This document shows positions 5,277-5,338 of a stretch of 5,338 bases of DNA, piece after piece. Origin of the DNA: Lachnospiraceae bacterium. GTDB taxonomy: Bacteria > Bacillota_A > Clostridia > Lachnospirales > Lachnospiraceae. Location of the stretch: positions 1 through 5,338 of the forward strand of contig JAGZJD010000116.1 in assembly GCA_018365895.1 (NCBI GenBank). Reading direction: 5' to 3'. Each line of letters begins with the position of its first letter. Positions within the stretch are counted from its first letter, which is position 1. The notes beneath the pieces are model-generated. The model searched no databases, was not told the DNA's origin, and saw only the letters and a program-made list of their open reading frames with translations. Both the position numbers and the translations under genes were made by a program.

Positions 5277-5338
5277 GTATTATTCCTCTTTCTTGTATTC
5301 ATTACTTTCACCGTGATCAATCCACTGATAAGAGCTCC
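5264..5338 (-). CDS. Probable 3' end of an unidentified upstream gene (partial)
   Basis: From the right edge, one minus-strand frame is open for 24 codons and stops at TAA (5266-5264), overlapping the lipoprotein start by 13 nt. It encodes a hydrophobic GALISGLITVKV followed by a basic-polar tail (NTRKRNN, then TWEE). This resembles the end of a membrane anchor with a positively charged stop-transfer segment. A second frame is also open from 5336 to a TAA at 5282-5280 and encodes a hydrophilic tail ending NEYKKEE; it stops just before the lipoprotein ATG. I favour the first because of its anchor-like pattern, but the choice is uncertain. Either way, the lipoprotein gene is probably not the first in its operon. 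Function cannot be assigned. Confidence 0.35.
   Translation of the reverse strand, partial: GALISGLITVKVMNTRKRNNTWEE

Overview
The window looks like chromosomal DNA of a low-to-moderate-GC Gram-positive anaerobe, most likely a Lachnospiraceae-type clostridium. This is inferred from strong AAGGAGG ribosome binding sites, a Ser/Gly-rich lipoprotein with a lipobox, a fused two-ATPase ECF transporter and a clostridial-style cobalamin riboswitch. No species can be fixed from the sequence alone. Every convincing gene is on the minus strand, so transcription runs from high to low coordinates.

The first transcription unit (right to left, 5338 to about 1465) encodes what looks like a complete vitamin B12/corrinoid uptake system. 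It starts with the edge of an unidentified upstream gene (about 5338-5264). Next come a lipoprotein with a DUF4430 (transcobalamin C-terminal-like) domain (5276-4578), a CbrT-like ECF substrate-binding S component (4605-3973), an ECF T component (3970-3086) and a 523-residue protein that fuses both ECF ATPases (3089-1518). The genes overlap or lie 2 nt apart, which suggests translational coupling. A U-tailed hairpin (1464-1501) closes the unit. The likely division of labour is capture outside the cell by the lipoprotein, membrane binding by S, coupling by T and energising by the double ATPase. The promoter, and any riboswitch of this unit, lie outside the window.

The second unit begins in the 1240-1517 gap. 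This gap holds a short orphan reading frame (1298-1453) that may be a gene remnant, and a candidate sigma-A promoter (1297-1326). A clear cobalamin riboswitch (1080-1240) with a closing P1 stem follows, then an 18-bp intrinsic terminator (1021-1067). Downstream are a CobW/COG0523 G3E GTPase (981-58) and, after 19 nt, the first 12 codons of another gene with a GTG start (38-1), cut by the window edge. The layout predicts that B12 shuts off the CobW gene and its partner by transcription termination.

The window therefore joins a corrinoid importer with a B12-repressed metal-chaperone-type GTPase. The families are known. The less described parts are the pairing of a transcobalamin-like lipoprotein with a dedicated ECF importer, the job of the B12-repressed GTPase and its truncated partner, and the orphan frame between the two units. 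No tRNA, rRNA, CRISPR array or insertion sequence was seen.
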